A stretch of 64,000 bases of DNA from Desulfosporosinus sp049943955 (GTDB lineage Bacteria > Bacillota > Desulfitobacteriia > Desulfitobacteriales > Desulfitobacteriaceae). Location: NCBI RefSeq assembly GCF_049943955.1, contig NZ_JBNFTW010000004.1:62001-126000 (forward strand). Direction: 5' to 3'. The notes under the pieces were generated by a model. That model did no database searches, had not been told where the DNA came from, and saw only the letters and a program-made list of their open reading frames with translations. Of this stretch, positions 34,181 through 43,061 are shown piece after piece. Position 1 is the first letter of the stretch. Each line of letters begins with the position of its first letter. A program made the translations under genes and the position numbers.

Positions 34181-35027
34181 AAAGGGGTTAGGACGGGGCC
34201 TTCAAGCACTTCTATCGGACGAGATGGATGAAAATCCTGTAATTAAGGAAGTCCTTATTTCTGAAATCGAGCCAAATCCCGATCAACCGCGACGAGAATT
34301 TGAAGAGAATGGGCTTAAGGAGTTAGCAGAATCAATTCGTGAACACGGACTACTTCAACCTATTTTAGTGCGGCCTGTTGGTGAGCGTTATATAATCATT
34401 GCTGGAGAGAGACGACTAAGAGCTGCAAAAATCGCAGGAATTACAAAGATTAACTGTATTGTTCAGTTATGTAGTGATCAAGAAATGGCTGAGAGAGCAA
34501 TTGTTGAAAACATTCAAAGGGCCAACCTATCTCCTTATGAAGAAGGAATGGCTTATCATCGGCTTATTCAGGAATATGGTCTGACTCAAGATCAAGTTGC
34601 CCAGAAGGTCGGTAAAGCTAGAACGACCATTGCTAACTTATTACGAATTATTCAATTACCAGATGTAATTCTAGAGTTACTAAAAACAGAGAAACTATCA
34701 TTAGGGCATGCAAAAGTTTTATTAGGGGTTAAAGATACGTCACTACAAGTTATCGCTGCCGAAAAAGCTGTTAGAGAGCAATTATCCGTTCGTGAAACTG
34801 AGGAACTCATTGACCGTCTGCAAAAAACTACAGATAAGATTAAAGCAACTCCCAGAATTAATGGCCAACCTGCTGCTCTTCTACATGTTGAAGATCGTCT
34901 GCGCGCTAATTTCCAGACAAAAGTACAATTGAAAGGTAATTTAAAACGTGGAAAAATTGAAATTCAATATTTTTCGGAAGAAGAGTTAAACAGACTATTA
35001 GACATCTGGAATATTCAAGTTGAGTGA
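34173..35027 (+). CDS. parB: Chromosome partitioning protein ParB (Spo0J)
   Basis: 284 residues, GTG start overlapping parA. N-terminal KKGLGRGLQALLSDE motif, CTP/parS-clamp domain with PNPDQPRREF, GERRLRAAKIAG and ENIQRANLSPYEEG, helix-turn-helix (LTQDQVAQKVGKARTTIANLLRI), and C-terminal dimerisation region (LKRGKIEIQYFSEEELNRLLDIW). ParB loads at parS, slides as a CTP clamp and recruits SMC. Three parS sites lie 190 to 750 nt downstream of its stop codon. Confidence 0.97.
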   Translation: MSKKGLGRGLQALLSDEMDENPVIKEVLISEIEPNPDQPRREFEENGLKELAESIREHGLLQPILVRPVGERYIIIAGERRLRAAKIAGITKINCIVQLCSDQEMAERAIVENIQRANLSPYEEGMAYHRLIQEYGLTQDQVAQKVGKARTTIANLLRIIQLPDVILELLKTEKLSLGHAKVLLGVKDTSLQVIAAEKAVREQLSVRETEELIDRLQKTTDKIKATPRINGQPAALLHVEDRLRANFQTKVQLKGNLKRGKIEIQYFSEEELNRLLDIWNIQVE

Positions 35028-35200
35028 ACTCGTTCAGTTAAAGCATAGCTTCAGGGCTTCGATGACGAAAGTGTCCTGTGGACGCTTTCGCCGAAGGCTC
35101 ATAGTCCATAACAAATGTTATCGTCTGAAGAAGGGCTCTGCCTTCGTTGAAATAAGGTACGGAATCCTTACCACTTGTAGAAATGCGAGTCGTACTGGGA
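35024..35200 (+). repeat. Dispersed hairpin element, copy C (degenerate, composite)
   Basis: Starts with GTGAACTCGTTCAG (35024-35037), identical to a piece beside copy B and overlapping the parB stop. A strong hairpin at 35056-35098 follows (CGAAAG-GTCC/GGAC-CTTTCG). It ends with CCACTTGTAGAAATGCGAGTC, a decayed form of the shared CCACTTGTAGAAGTGGGAGTC. No coding sequence is supported here. Confidence 0.45.
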
Positions 35201-35213
35201 AAAATTATTGTAA

Positions 35214-35229
35214 TGTTCCACGTGGAACA
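35214..35229. promoter_or_regulatory. parS site 1
   Basis: Perfect 16-bp palindrome TGTTCCACGTGGAACA, matching the ParB-binding consensus TGTTnCACGTGnAACA. It lies 187 nt past parB. Confidence 0.93.
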
Positions 35230-35720
35230 TTAACCTATCAGACGCCTATTTTCTGTCAGATAGGATATTTAGTTTGTCCTGATCAGCATTGGTTCAGAAA
35301 TGACCAAAGGGCGGGTAAGTTCTCATTCCTAAATCTATTAGGAATCGCAGGTATTTTTCAATTGTATTATGCTGTCATGTTTTCTGATACCGATGGTTTT
35401 ATAATAATTGAAGTGGTCCACGATGATTATATTTCCAGCTCATATGCATTGAGTTTATTTAGATTCTACATATCAGCTTTCATCGTTCTTCAGAATACCT
35501 TCATTGGACTTATTATTCATGGCAATAGATACCCATGCTTTAGATTATGACTGCATCATCTGAGTTTCTTCTTATATCTTGTTCGAATACTGCATTAAAG
35601 ATTATTCGGGCCATTTACTAGGTCGTTTTATACGTTCTCGCTATTTCATGATATATCTGTTAATGGTGAGTAAACTGCCTTTCCTTGATCCCTCTTTCTG
35701 TGGTGTTAAAATGATTTGAT
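35230..35720. other. Gene-free stretch between parS sites
   Basis: About 490 nt without a convincing gene. A plus-strand frame runs through to 35550, but it lacks a proper start and ribosome site, has no recognisable motif, and would include parS site 1 and the degenerate hairpin element. A small hairpin (CCTATC/GATAGG, about 35231-35260) is present. Confidence 0.5.
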
Positions 35721-35736
35721 TGTTCCACGTGGAACA
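35721..35736. promoter_or_regulatory. parS site 2
   Basis: Perfect TGTTCCACGTGGAACA palindrome, identical to site 1. Confidence 0.93.
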
Positions 35737-35757
35737 GAGTTATTGAAGTTCGCTGGA

Positions 35758-35773
35758 TGTTCCACGTGGAACA
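35758..35773. promoter_or_regulatory. parS site 3
   Basis: Perfect TGTTCCACGTGGAACA palindrome, 37 bp from site 2 start to start (about 3.5 helical turns), just upstream of the DUF554 gene. Confidence 0.93.
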
Positions 35774-35824
35774 ATAATTAAAGATTGGATTTAGTTACGC
35801 GTTACGGAAGGTGGTAAACTTAAG

Positions 35825-36526
35825 TTGTTAGGTACAATAGTAAACGCAATGGCAATTATCTTCGGTGGCCTCATAGGTCTATTCTTTGGACAAGCTCTGC
35901 CGGAAAAGATGAAAACTACGGTAATTCAAGGAATTGGACTTGTAGTTTTACTTATAGGCATAACGATGGCTTTACAAACAAAAAACACTTTGGTTGTTAT
36001 TGCCAGTCTTGTAGTAGGCGGAATAATAGGCGAATGGATAGATATAGAACTTCGCTTAGAAAATTTTGGGCACTGGTTGGAAGGCAAACTCGCACGAAAA
36101 GGTGAAAAATCTGGTTTTACTAAGGCATTTGTTACAGCGAGCTTAATTTATTGTGTTGGTGCAATGGCAATTATGGGTTCTTTGGAAAGCGGTCTAAAGG
36201 GTAATTATAATATTCTTTTTGCAAAGGCAATGCTGGATGGAATTTCCGCCGTTGTATTTGCTTCCTCAATGGGACTTGGCGTTTTAGTGTCAGCAATTCC
36301 TGTGTTCATTTATCAAGGGGCAATTACCTTGGGAGCAGGACTGCTTCAGGGGATATTATCGGGTCAAGTTGTGTCAGAAATGGGTGCAGTCGGAGGATTA
36401 TTAATTGTTGGTATCGGTTTTAACATCTTAGAAATAAAAGAAGTAAAAGTGGGTAATCTATTACCAGGCATTTTTATTGCGATTCCGATAACCCTTTTGT
36501 TCACGAAACTTCATTTGGGTATGTAA
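35825..36526 (+). CDS. DUF554 family membrane protein
   Basis: 233 residues with about seven membrane segments. It matches the DUF554 (YdfK/YqgA-like) family: GTIVNAMAIIFGGLIGLFFG at the N-terminus, GGIIGEWIDIELRLENFG, and FVTASLIYCVGAMAIMGSLESGL with the conserved Gly-rich membrane motif. These are putative transporters of unknown substrate. TTG start with GGAAGGTGG upstream. It lies between the last parS site and the DUF4446 gene, and is probably a short transcription unit of its own. Confidence 0.88.
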   Translation: MLGTIVNAMAIIFGGLIGLFFGQALPEKMKTTVIQGIGLVVLLIGITMALQTKNTLVVIASLVVGGIIGEWIDIELRLENFGHWLEGKLARKGEKSGFTKAFVTASLIYCVGAMAIMGSLESGLKGNYNILFAKAMLDGISAVVFASSMGLGVLVSAIPVFIYQGAITLGAGLLQGILSGQVVSEMGAVGGLLIVGIGFNILEIKEVKVGNLLPGIFIAIPITLLFTKLHLGM

Positions 36527-36537
36527 CGAGTTTGAAG

Positions 36538-36594
36538 CAAGGTATGGGAAACCACTTACACTTACAAGAAGTCGGAGTCTTACGATTGAATAAA
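36538..36594 (+). repeat. Dispersed hairpin element, copy D
   Basis: CAAGGTATGGGAAACCACTT, then ACACTTACAAGAAGTCGGAGTCTTACGATT. Same order of blocks as copy E, with a decayed stem. It ends at the ribosome site of the DUF4446 gene. Confidence 0.6.
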
Positions 36595-36608
36595 GGAGGA
36601 AATTTCCC

Positions 36609-37106
36609 TTGACATTATTAACATTACCTGTTATCTGGTGGGGAATTGGAGTATTGGCAGTCCTAATCATTATTGCCTATGTTATTAACATTATATTATT
36701 TAGACGTATGAAACGATTCGAAGAGGCATACTTAACATTGAAAACCTTCATGTCTGGAGGAGATTTGGAAAATATACTTCATGAGTTCAAGAATAAATTA
36801 GATGATCATGAGGCGAACTTAGAAAAATGCGGGAAGCGGCTGGATCCAGTTGAGTCAAAGTTGAAAGCAAGTGTTGATCGAGCAGCGATAGTTCGGTATC
36901 GTGCATTTGAAAATGTAGGAAGTGATCTGAGCTTTGCCTTGGCATTATTAAATCAAGACGGCGATGGAATTGTTTTAAATTCAATTCATAGTCGGGAAGA
37001 TTCAAGAGTATATGCTAAACCTGTCAGCGGCGGGGAATCTACTTATACTTTAGCGAATGAAGAAAAAGAAGTGATTTCTAAAGCAATGAACGGACCTAAA
37101 ATCTAA
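36609..37106 (+). CDS. DUF4446 family protein
   Basis: 165 residues. One N-terminal membrane segment (about residues 8-30, WWGIGVLAVLIIIAYVINII), then a coiled-coil-like cytoplasmic part (about 38-90) and the conserved RYRAFENVGSDLSFALALLNQDGDGIVLNSIHSREDSRVYAKPV block that defines DUF4446. The family often lies beside parAB in clostridia and relatives; its function is unknown. The start is TTG at 36609-36611 with AAAGGAGGA 8 nt upstream. It is convergent with yyaC, whose stop is 1 nt away. Confidence 0.9.
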   Translation: MTLLTLPVIWWGIGVLAVLIIIAYVINIILFRRMKRFEEAYLTLKTFMSGGDLENILHEFKNKLDDHEANLEKCGKRLDPVESKLKASVDRAAIVRYRAFENVGSDLSFALALLNQDGDGIVLNSIHSREDSRVYAKPVSGGESTYTLANEEKEVISKAMNGPKI

Positions 37107-37107
37107 T

Positions 37108-37677
37108 TCAATGATGATAGGTTTTTAAATAAGAGCGAGCAATAAGAGAGCTAATGTTCTCAGACATTTTCCAAACTAAGTTAAGGCGAGTATTTTGTAA
37201 AACGATGAATTCCATAAATCCTCCGACATTAACAATACCGGTCATATGAGCTTCCCCAACTTCAGGCAGCTTTTTATGAACACCGGCCCCTGGTTTTAAT
37301 GGCCCATCCGCAAGAGTAATACAGCCAATCGAATCCAGGCGCCCAAGACAAGCATCGACAGCGATGATAAAAGGCTCATGGTATGATTCCCGGATTAATT
37401 GGAGAGTATTTTGGAGGTTAGTTGCATGGACAGGGTCATCAAGAGTGCCGTAGACATGAAGCTGAGGGAGCTTTAAACGGGAAAGCTGAGTACCAATCAG
37501 TGGTCCGAGAGCATCTCCTGTAGAACGGTCAGTTCCAATGCAAAAAATAATTGGCTGACGTTGATTTGCCGAGACAAATAACTCCGAAAGCCTTGTTTCC
37601 AGTTTTGCCTTAGCAAAATTGTCATCAACATGGGCTTTAATTTTTTGTGGTTCATGGATTAGTGAAAAGAAACTCAC
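37108..37677 (-). CDS. yyaC: Spore protease YyaC family protein
   Basis: 189 residues. Resembles the Bacillus YyaC family, relatives of the Gpr spore protease fold: IIFCIGTDRSTGDALGPLIGTQL near residue 43, YGTLDDPVHATNL, and KPGAGVHKKLPEVGEAHMTGIVNVGGFMEFIVLQNTRL. In Bacillus yyaC is near parAB and expressed in the forespore; the substrate is not known. GTG start with AGGAGGG upstream. It is one of the few genes here pointing toward oriC, convergent with the DUF4446 gene and divergent from the YkvI-like gene. Confidence 0.9.
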   Translation of the reverse strand: MSFFSLIHEPQKIKAHVDDNFAKAKLETRLSELFVSANQRQPIIFCIGTDRSTGDALGPLIGTQLSRLKLPQLHVYGTLDDPVHATNLQNTLQLIRESYHEPFIIAVDACLGRLDSIGCITLADGPLKPGAGVHKKLPEVGEAHMTGIVNVGGFMEFIVLQNTRLNLVWKMSENISSLIARSYLKTYHH

Positions 37678-37792
37678 AAACTACCCTCCTATTTCTAAAT
37701 AGCTATTCATCTATTATATTTTCCAAAGGACAAACCATTTATGCATGTTATCCCTCTTCAGACCATAAGTATGATGGCGAGGAGGAAAGTGC

Positions 37793-38827
37793 ATGAAATG
37801 GAAAACGACGTTTCAAGTGGCAGCCACATATGTAGGCGCTGTTATGGGAGCAGGTTTTGCATCGGGGCAAGAAATTCAACAGTTTTTTGTCCGCTTTGGA
37901 GTATGGGGACTTGCAGGCATCGTTTTAAGTTCTTTTTTGTTTTCATTATTAGGGTGGTGTATGATTGATCTTCAAGAACGTTGGAACGTTTCATCATACC
38001 CGATGTTCTTTGACCGTTTATTAAATGCAAGGTGGGGAAAATGGGCAGATGGACTTGTAAGTGTTCTATTATTCGTAGGAATGATGGCAATGATATCCGG
38101 CAGCGGAGCACTATTCTATGAATACTTTGGTTTCTCAAGATGGTATGGGATTATTCTTACGGATTCTGTTATTGCTCTAGCCTTATGGTTTCGCGGAGAA
38201 GGAGTATTATGGATCAATACAGTATTAATACCCTTAAAGTTTGCTTTTTGTCTGGGTATTGCAGCATTAGCTGTCTTCATTGCCAAACCTGGGGATGGCG
38301 AGGGAATCGTTGTTTTAGCAAATCCAATCGTGAACAATTGGATCTTTTCGGCAGTTCTTTATGTTTCGTTTAACTTAACATTAGCTATGGTAGTTTTCGC
38401 CTCGCTGGGAAAGGACGTACAAAGGAGAGGAGCAAGATTAGGGGCAATCCTCGGGGGAGTAGCTTTAGGAATATTTGCTTTTATAATCGGTGCAGCATTG
38501 CTTAGATTTCCTGAGGTGCTGGGACTGGAAATACCAATGGTTGCAGTTGCAGGAAAACTTGGCGATTGGCCAGCATTCTTTTACGTTGTTGTACTTTGGT
38601 TAGCCATGATCACAGCTGCCATAGGGAATGGATTTAGTCTGGTTACCCGAGTTGTAGAGATAGGAAAATTAGATTATAATCGGACAACAATGATATTATT
38701 GCTGCTTCTTCTGCCTATAGCAGGCGTGAAATTCTCTCAGATTGTTCAGTTTGCATACCCATTATTTGGTTACTTGGGATTGGTGTTTATGCCTGCTATT
38801 TTGTATTTGTGGAGGACTAAGAGGTAA
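37793..38827 (+). CDS. YkvI-like membrane protein (putative transporter)
   Basis: 344 residues with about ten hydrophobic segments in an APC/LeuT-like layout. The first helix has the unwound-type motif YVGAVMGAGFASGQEIQQFF, typical of YkvI family proteins. No substrate can be inferred. The ATG has GGAGGAAAG upstream. It lies divergent from yyaC and 30 nt upstream of selB, so the two may be cotranscribed, although no functional link is evident. Confidence 0.85.
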   Translation: MKWKTTFQVAATYVGAVMGAGFASGQEIQQFFVRFGVWGLAGIVLSSFLFSLLGWCMIDLQERWNVSSYPMFFDRLLNARWGKWADGLVSVLLFVGMMAMISGSGALFYEYFGFSRWYGIILTDSVIALALWFRGEGVLWINTVLIPLKFAFCLGIAALAVFIAKPGDGEGIVVLANPIVNNWIFSAVLYVSFNLTLAMVVFASLGKDVQRRGARLGAILGGVALGIFAFIIGAALLRFPEVLGLEIPMVAVAGKLGDWPAFFYVVVLWLAMITAAIGNGFSLVTRVVEIGKLDYNRTTMILLLLLLPIAGVKFSQIVQFAYPLFGYLGLVFMPAILYLWRTKR

Positions 38828-38857
38828 TATAAAAAATAAACTATAAGGGGAACAGTA

Positions 38858-40753
38858 ATGGTTGAGAGACATTATTTAGTCGGAACGGCAGGACATGTTG
38901 ACCACGGAAAGACAGAGTTGATACGTGCTCTTTCAGGCATTGAAACGGATCGGTTGAGAGAAGAAAAGCAGCGAGGGATTTCGATTGAGCTCGGTTTTGC
39001 GCATATGCTACTTCCAAGCGGACGGAAGGTAGGAATAGTAGATGTTCCGGGACATGAGAAATTTATCCGGCAAATGTTAGCCGGAGCAAGCGGTATGGAT
39101 GTTGTCTTGTTAGTGATAGCGGCTGATGAGGGGATAATGCCTCAAACAAAAGAGCATTTGGATATTTTGACATTGCTTGAAATACCTCGCGGAATAGTGG
39201 TTATTAATAAAGTTGATCTCGTTGATGAGGAATGGCTCGAACTTATGGAAGAGGATATTCGTGAGAAGCTTAAAGATACTGTATTCTCTAATGCTCCCAT
39301 ATGCCGGGTTTCTGCCGTAAAAGGTTTAGGAATAGATTTGTTACAAAACGAGATCGATTTATTGCTCTCAGAAGTGGAGAGCAAAAACTCTTCAGGACCC
39401 ATACGAATGCCGATTGACCGGGTGTTTAGTATTCAGGGATTTGGTACAGTAGTTACTGGAACATTACAGAGCGGCACCGTAAGGCTAGGGCAAGAACTGT
39501 TAATTGAACCCGGAGAGATCGCAGCAAAAGTTCGTTCAATTCAAGTGCATAATCAAAAGGTTAAAGATGCTGGTGCCGGCCAACGAGCAGCGGTTAATCT
39601 TGCAGGAGTTGAAGTCGCCGAGGTTGAGCGGGGATCAGTGTTAGTTTCCCCAAAGGTATTTCAAGTTGGCAATATTCTTGATCTATCCCTGCATAATCTC
39701 CCGTCTTCTGTTAAACCGATTACCCAAAGACAGAGAGTTCGTTTTCATTTGGGTACAACTGAAATACTAGGCAGAATTCATTTGCTGAATCATGAGGAAC
39801 TCCCTCCAGGGCAAAATGGGTTTGCGCAAATTCTTTTAGAAGAACCAGTATTAGCGGCTTCAGGGGACCGATTTGTCCTAAGATTTTATTCACCAACCCA
39901 TACTATTGGCGGAGGTAAAGTTTTAGGAGTAGCCGATTATAAGAAGAAGCGGTTTAAAGAAAATGTATTGGATCAAATGAGAATAAAAGATTTAGGAGAT
40001 CCTTTAGAGTTATTAGAAAAAGAAATCAATGAGCCGAGAAGTTTTGAGGAGCTGTTAACTCGCTTACAGATTAGCAACGAGGAATTAGAAAAACGCATTA
40101 CCGCTCTGGAAACCAATCATAGGGCAGAATTATTTATGGAAGATGATACCAAACTATTATGGGGGACTGAAGCAGCAAGTAATTGGCGCCGGATGTTAAT
40201 TGAGGTTGTGATGAACTATGAGAAGCAAAATCCCTTACGACTTGGAATTAGCCGAGGGGAGTTAAAGACTCGCCTCGGCATACAATGGACAAACCGTCGC
40301 TGGCAGACAGTACTTGAACAAGGTGCAAAACATAACGCATATTACCTAAAGGGAAGTAAGGTTCAAACAATTGAAGAAGTTAGCATGCCTCCGTTAATAA
40401 CCAAACGGCTTCAGGATTTAAGAAGTAAATGGGAATCATTTAAACTGATGCCGCCGGATTTACAAGCTGGGGCAGAAAGTGTAGGTATTTTAAAGAATGA
40501 AGCTGTGGAGTATGCTCAATATCTTTGTGAGATAGGTGAGTGGATTCATATTGATCAATTATATTACCCTCAAAAGGAAATTGAGGCGGCTCAAAAAATG
40601 TTAATAGAGTTCCTGAAAAATCATGTCGAAATTGCTGTGTCAGAGGTTAGAGAATTATTGGGAATCTCAAGAAAATATGCCGTTCCTCTGCTCGAATATT
40701 TCGATCAGCAAAAGGTTACTAAGCGAAACGGAGATAAACGAATACTTTATTAA
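38858..40753 (+). CDS. selB: Selenocysteine-specific translation elongation factor SelB
   Basis: 631 residues. SelB carries Sec-tRNA(Sec) to UGA codons marked by a SECIS hairpin. EF-Tu-like GTPase domain: GTAGHVDHGKTELIRALSG at residues 8-26, GISIELGFA, DVPGHEKFIRQMLAGA and NKVDLVDEEW. Domains II and III follow, including VFSIQGFGTVVTGTL and PTHTIGGGKVLG. The C-terminal half holds winged-helix repeats that bind SECIS RNA. The ATG follows AAGGGGA. selC lies 1.1 kb downstream; selA and selD are not in the window. No gene here was seen with an in-frame UGA Sec codon. Confidence 0.96.
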   Translation: MVERHYLVGTAGHVDHGKTELIRALSGIETDRLREEKQRGISIELGFAHMLLPSGRKVGIVDVPGHEKFIRQMLAGASGMDVVLLVIAADEGIMPQTKEHLDILTLLEIPRGIVVINKVDLVDEEWLELMEEDIREKLKDTVFSNAPICRVSAVKGLGIDLLQNEIDLLLSEVESKNSSGPIRMPIDRVFSIQGFGTVVTGTLQSGTVRLGQELLIEPGEIAAKVRSIQVHNQKVKDAGAGQRAAVNLAGVEVAEVERGSVLVSPKVFQVGNILDLSLHNLPSSVKPITQRQRVRFHLGTTEILGRIHLLNHEELPPGQNGFAQILLEEPVLAASGDRFVLRFYSPTHTIGGGKVLGVADYKKKRFKENVLDQMRIKDLGDPLELLEKEINEPRSFEELLTRLQISNEELEKRITALETNHRAELFMEDDTKLLWGTEAASNWRRMLIEVVMNYEKQNPLRLGISRGELKTRLGIQWTNRRWQTVLEQGAKHNAYYLKGSKVQTIEEVSMPPLITKRLQDLRSKWESFKLMPPDLQAGAESVGILKNEAVEYAQYLCEIGEWIHIDQLYYPQKEIEAAQKMLIEFLKNHVEIAVSEVRELLGISRKYAVPLLEYFDQQKVTKRNGDKRILY

Positions 40754-41061
40754 GGTTACTGTTAAGCAAAATTAAATAATTGACACAATAGTGCAAGAAT
40801 TATAAAATAACTATGTACAGAAGGCTAATTAATATAACCTCTGTCGTATCGTTGTTGTGTAGAGATTGTTCTGATGTTATACCATGATCTTTTTCTTTTT
40901 AGGTGGAGTACTAAATTAAGTAAACTGCTCACATATCCCTTTCAATGCCAATCGCGTATATGTTCTTGAAACAGATAAGATTGTTCTCCTAGGCATATTC
41001 CTTATACTAGTTAACCTAGTTTTTATTTAAAGGACTTTTAAATAGAAAGGGGTAAGGAAAC
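40754..41061 (+). other. Gene-free gap with promoter and weak hairpin (possible small RNA or leader)
   Basis: TTGACA (40780-40785) and TAAAAT (40803-40808) with a 17-nt spacer form a good promoter just after selB. About 200 nt later ACTAG-TTAAC-CTAGT is followed by TTTTATTT (41006-41028). The gap holds no convincing reading frame. It could be a long leader for the CBS gene or a short RNA of about 215 nt. Confidence 0.45.
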
Positions 41062-41685
41062 ATGTATGTTCGCCAATTTATGACCACCCAAGTATTCACG
41101 ATCTCGCCCAATGAGTCAATTGCTGATGCTATGGCCCTAATGCGTGATAAAAAAATTGACCGACTGCCTGTAGTAGAAAAGGAAAAGCTGATTGGACTTG
41201 TGACTGATGGAGATCTTAGGGAAGTATCACCTTCTCCGGCGACAACACTTAGCATCTTTGAACTCAATTATCTGGTTGCCAAAACGACAATTCGAGAAAT
41301 TGCGGTTAAAAAGGTCATTACCTGTCATCCCAATATGGGTATTGAAGATGCGGCTTTGCTCATGAGAGAACATAAAATTGGAGGCCTGCCGGTTGTAGAA
41401 AACGAGAAGCTGGTAGGAATTATTACGGGCTATGATATATTAGATGCATTCTTGGATATTATGGGCTCGCGCAGCCCCGGAGAACGTTTTGTTATCGAAC
41501 GGAAAGACGAAAAAGGTGTTTTGCTAGACATCGCATCGACGTTTAAGCAATATGATACTAATGTTACTAGTCTGGCCTTTTATCATTTGCGAGAAAATAA
41601 ATTTCAATTATTGGCCCACCTTCAAGGAGAGCAGCTAACTGAGGTTAAAACGTCATTAGAGGAAAAAGGCTATAATATTCGCTGA
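41062..41685 (+). CDS. CBS-pair and ACT domain protein (AcuB-like)
   Basis: 207 residues. Two CBS repeats (MTTQVFTISPNESIADAMALM at the N-terminus, and ITCHPNMGIEDAALLMREHKIGGLPVV) make a Bateman module that normally binds adenine nucleotides. A C-terminal ACT-like domain (KGVLLDIASTFKQYDTNVTSL) follows. This order resembles AcuB of Bacillus, but an acetoin or acetyl-CoA synthetase neighbour is lacking, so a regulatory role is only inferred. The ATG follows AAGGGGTAAGGA. A terminator follows at 41722. Confidence 0.88.
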   Translation: MYVRQFMTTQVFTISPNESIADAMALMRDKKIDRLPVVEKEKLIGLVTDGDLREVSPSPATTLSIFELNYLVAKTTIREIAVKKVITCHPNMGIEDAALLMREHKIGGLPVVENEKLVGIITGYDILDAFLDIMGSRSPGERFVIERKDEKGVLLDIASTFKQYDTNVTSLAFYHLRENKFQLLAHLQGEQLTEVKTSLEEKGYNIR

Positions 41686-41721
41686 GTCAATTACTGATAT
41701 AAGATGAACAGTCTGACTTAA

Positions 41722-41766
41722 ATGGACGTTAACAAGGTATTTTGTTGCGTCCACTTTTATTTTTGG
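41722..41766 (+). terminator. Terminator after the CBS-ACT gene
   Basis: TGGACG-TTAACAA pairs with TTGTTG-CGTCCA and is followed by CTTTTATTTTT. Confidence 0.75.
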
Positions 41767-41879
41767 TCATTAACTTAGGCATTAATCTAATTGACGTTAT
41801 ATATAAGCTCTTTTCATATGATTCTCGATGACACACTTCCATATTTGAAAAGAATATGTTAAAATTACTGACGTTGAAG

Positions 41880-41977
41880 GGGGATGGATGGTGGCTGGTG
41901 CTGCTCCCGGACTTCAAATCCGCGTGTCGGGACGCAGAACGTTCCGAGGTGTGTTCGATTCGCACGCATCCCCGCCA
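41880..41977 (+). tRNA. selC: tRNA-Sec (selenocysteine, anticodon TCA)
   Basis: 98 nt with encoded CCA. Acceptor GGGGATGG pairs with GCATCCCC (last pair mismatched). The arm GGACTTCAAATCC shows anticodon TCA, with a long variable arm (CGCGTGTCGGGACGC) and T arm GTGTGTTCGATTCGCAC. The size and TCA anticodon are diagnostic of selenocysteine tRNA. It is about 1.1 kb from selB. Confidence 0.95.
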
Positions 41978-42098
41978 AAATTTAATAAACACGAATATGG
42001 GTTTTGAATTTTCCGTTTATGTTTCTGTATAAATAGTAATTACGTAATAGTTAAGTAGTTAAGAATAGAATGCCAAACTATGAATATCCGTAAAGATG

Positions 42099-42122
42099 AG
42101 ACAGCGAAAAGCTGTCTTTTTA
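42099..42122 (+). terminator. Terminator after selC
   Basis: AGACAGC pairs with GCTGTCT around GAAAA and is followed by TTTTA, about 120 nt past the tRNA. Confidence 0.8.
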
Positions 42123-42228
42123 GCCATTGTGGGGTACTTTTGTAAGAAAACAAAGAGAAGGATTTTTGGATTGGAGAATAGAATATGTAACTTAGGGAAC
42201 TGGAATTAGTAAACAAAGGGGGGACTGT

Positions 42229-42963
42229 ATGAATTTAATTGATGTGCTGATCTTGGGATTTATATTGTTCGGTGCTTTATCTGGTTATCGAAAAGGACTC
42301 TTAACCAGTATCATATATTTATTGAGTTATGTAATTGGTTTTCTGGTTGCTTCATGGGAATATAGTGCTGTTCTTCGTTGGATAGAACAATATTTCCCTC
42401 TTCGGCAATGGCTTGAGCCTATTGTTTATAAAACAATTCTACCGTTAGTTCAGTCAAAAGCCTCATCTTTAGAACAACAAATACTGGGAAATATTCTTGG
42501 TTCCTTACCGGAAGAGTGGAGGAGTGTTTTTTCTTCTAATATTTCAGGTCAACCAATGACCCAAACCATTGAAAAAGTCAGTCAGCATTTAGCAGAAACG
42601 CTAACAGATAGACTGCTAAATCTTCTTGCCTTTGCTTTGGTCTTTTATGGCATTGTACTTTTAGTTCAACTAAGTATGACGATTTTATTGAAACCCTTAG
42701 GAATTTGGGGGAGCGCTCTCAACCGAGGGGGAGGCCTTTTTATAGGTGCTTTAAGCTCAACCATAGGGTTGGCCGTTTTTGCGGGATTAATTTCTCCTCT
42801 TTTGAATGTTGGCTTTAGTGGCAGTTTTGCGGCTCTCTTGCAGACCTCAACGGCTTTTCCATATTTAGTGAAAATTTTTAATGGTATAGATCAAGCCTTT
42901 GCGACTCAAATTAGTCAAAAATTAATTGAGCCTCTTATAAAAGAAAAAGGAATTTGGTTTTAA
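42229..42963 (+). CDS. CvpA family membrane protein
   Basis: 244 residues with four hydrophobic segments. N-terminus NLIDVLILGFILFGALSGYRKGLLTSIIYLLSYVIG is the CvpA signature, and the second half has LGIWGSALNRGGGLFIGAL. CvpA relatives are linked to colicin V production or envelope stress in enterobacteria, but their role in Firmicutes is not known. The central stretch (about residues 60-125) is soluble. The ATG follows AAGGGGGG. It stands between selC and the aminopeptidase gene with separate ribosome sites, and no promoter was identified. Confidence 0.88.
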   Translation: MNLIDVLILGFILFGALSGYRKGLLTSIIYLLSYVIGFLVASWEYSAVLRWIEQYFPLRQWLEPIVYKTILPLVQSKASSLEQQILGNILGSLPEEWRSVFSSNISGQPMTQTIEKVSQHLAETLTDRLLNLLAFALVFYGIVLLVQLSMTILLKPLGIWGSALNRGGGLFIGALSSTIGLAVFAGLISPLLNVGFSGSFAALLQTSTAFPYLVKIFNGIDQAFATQISQKLIEPLIKEKGIWF

Positions 42964-43061
42964 TACATAAATTCAGGTGTGAAGAAGAAAACTTAGACTT
43001 GATAAGAGGTTGAAAATCTATCCTCATTATAAATACATCATAAAAAGTAAGGAGATTTCTT

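Noticed and set aside
35020..35550. Plus-strand frame of about 176 codons after parB
   Set aside because: Starts inside parB, crosses a repeat element and a parS site, has no ribosome site or motif, and its composition is not protein-like in the first third.
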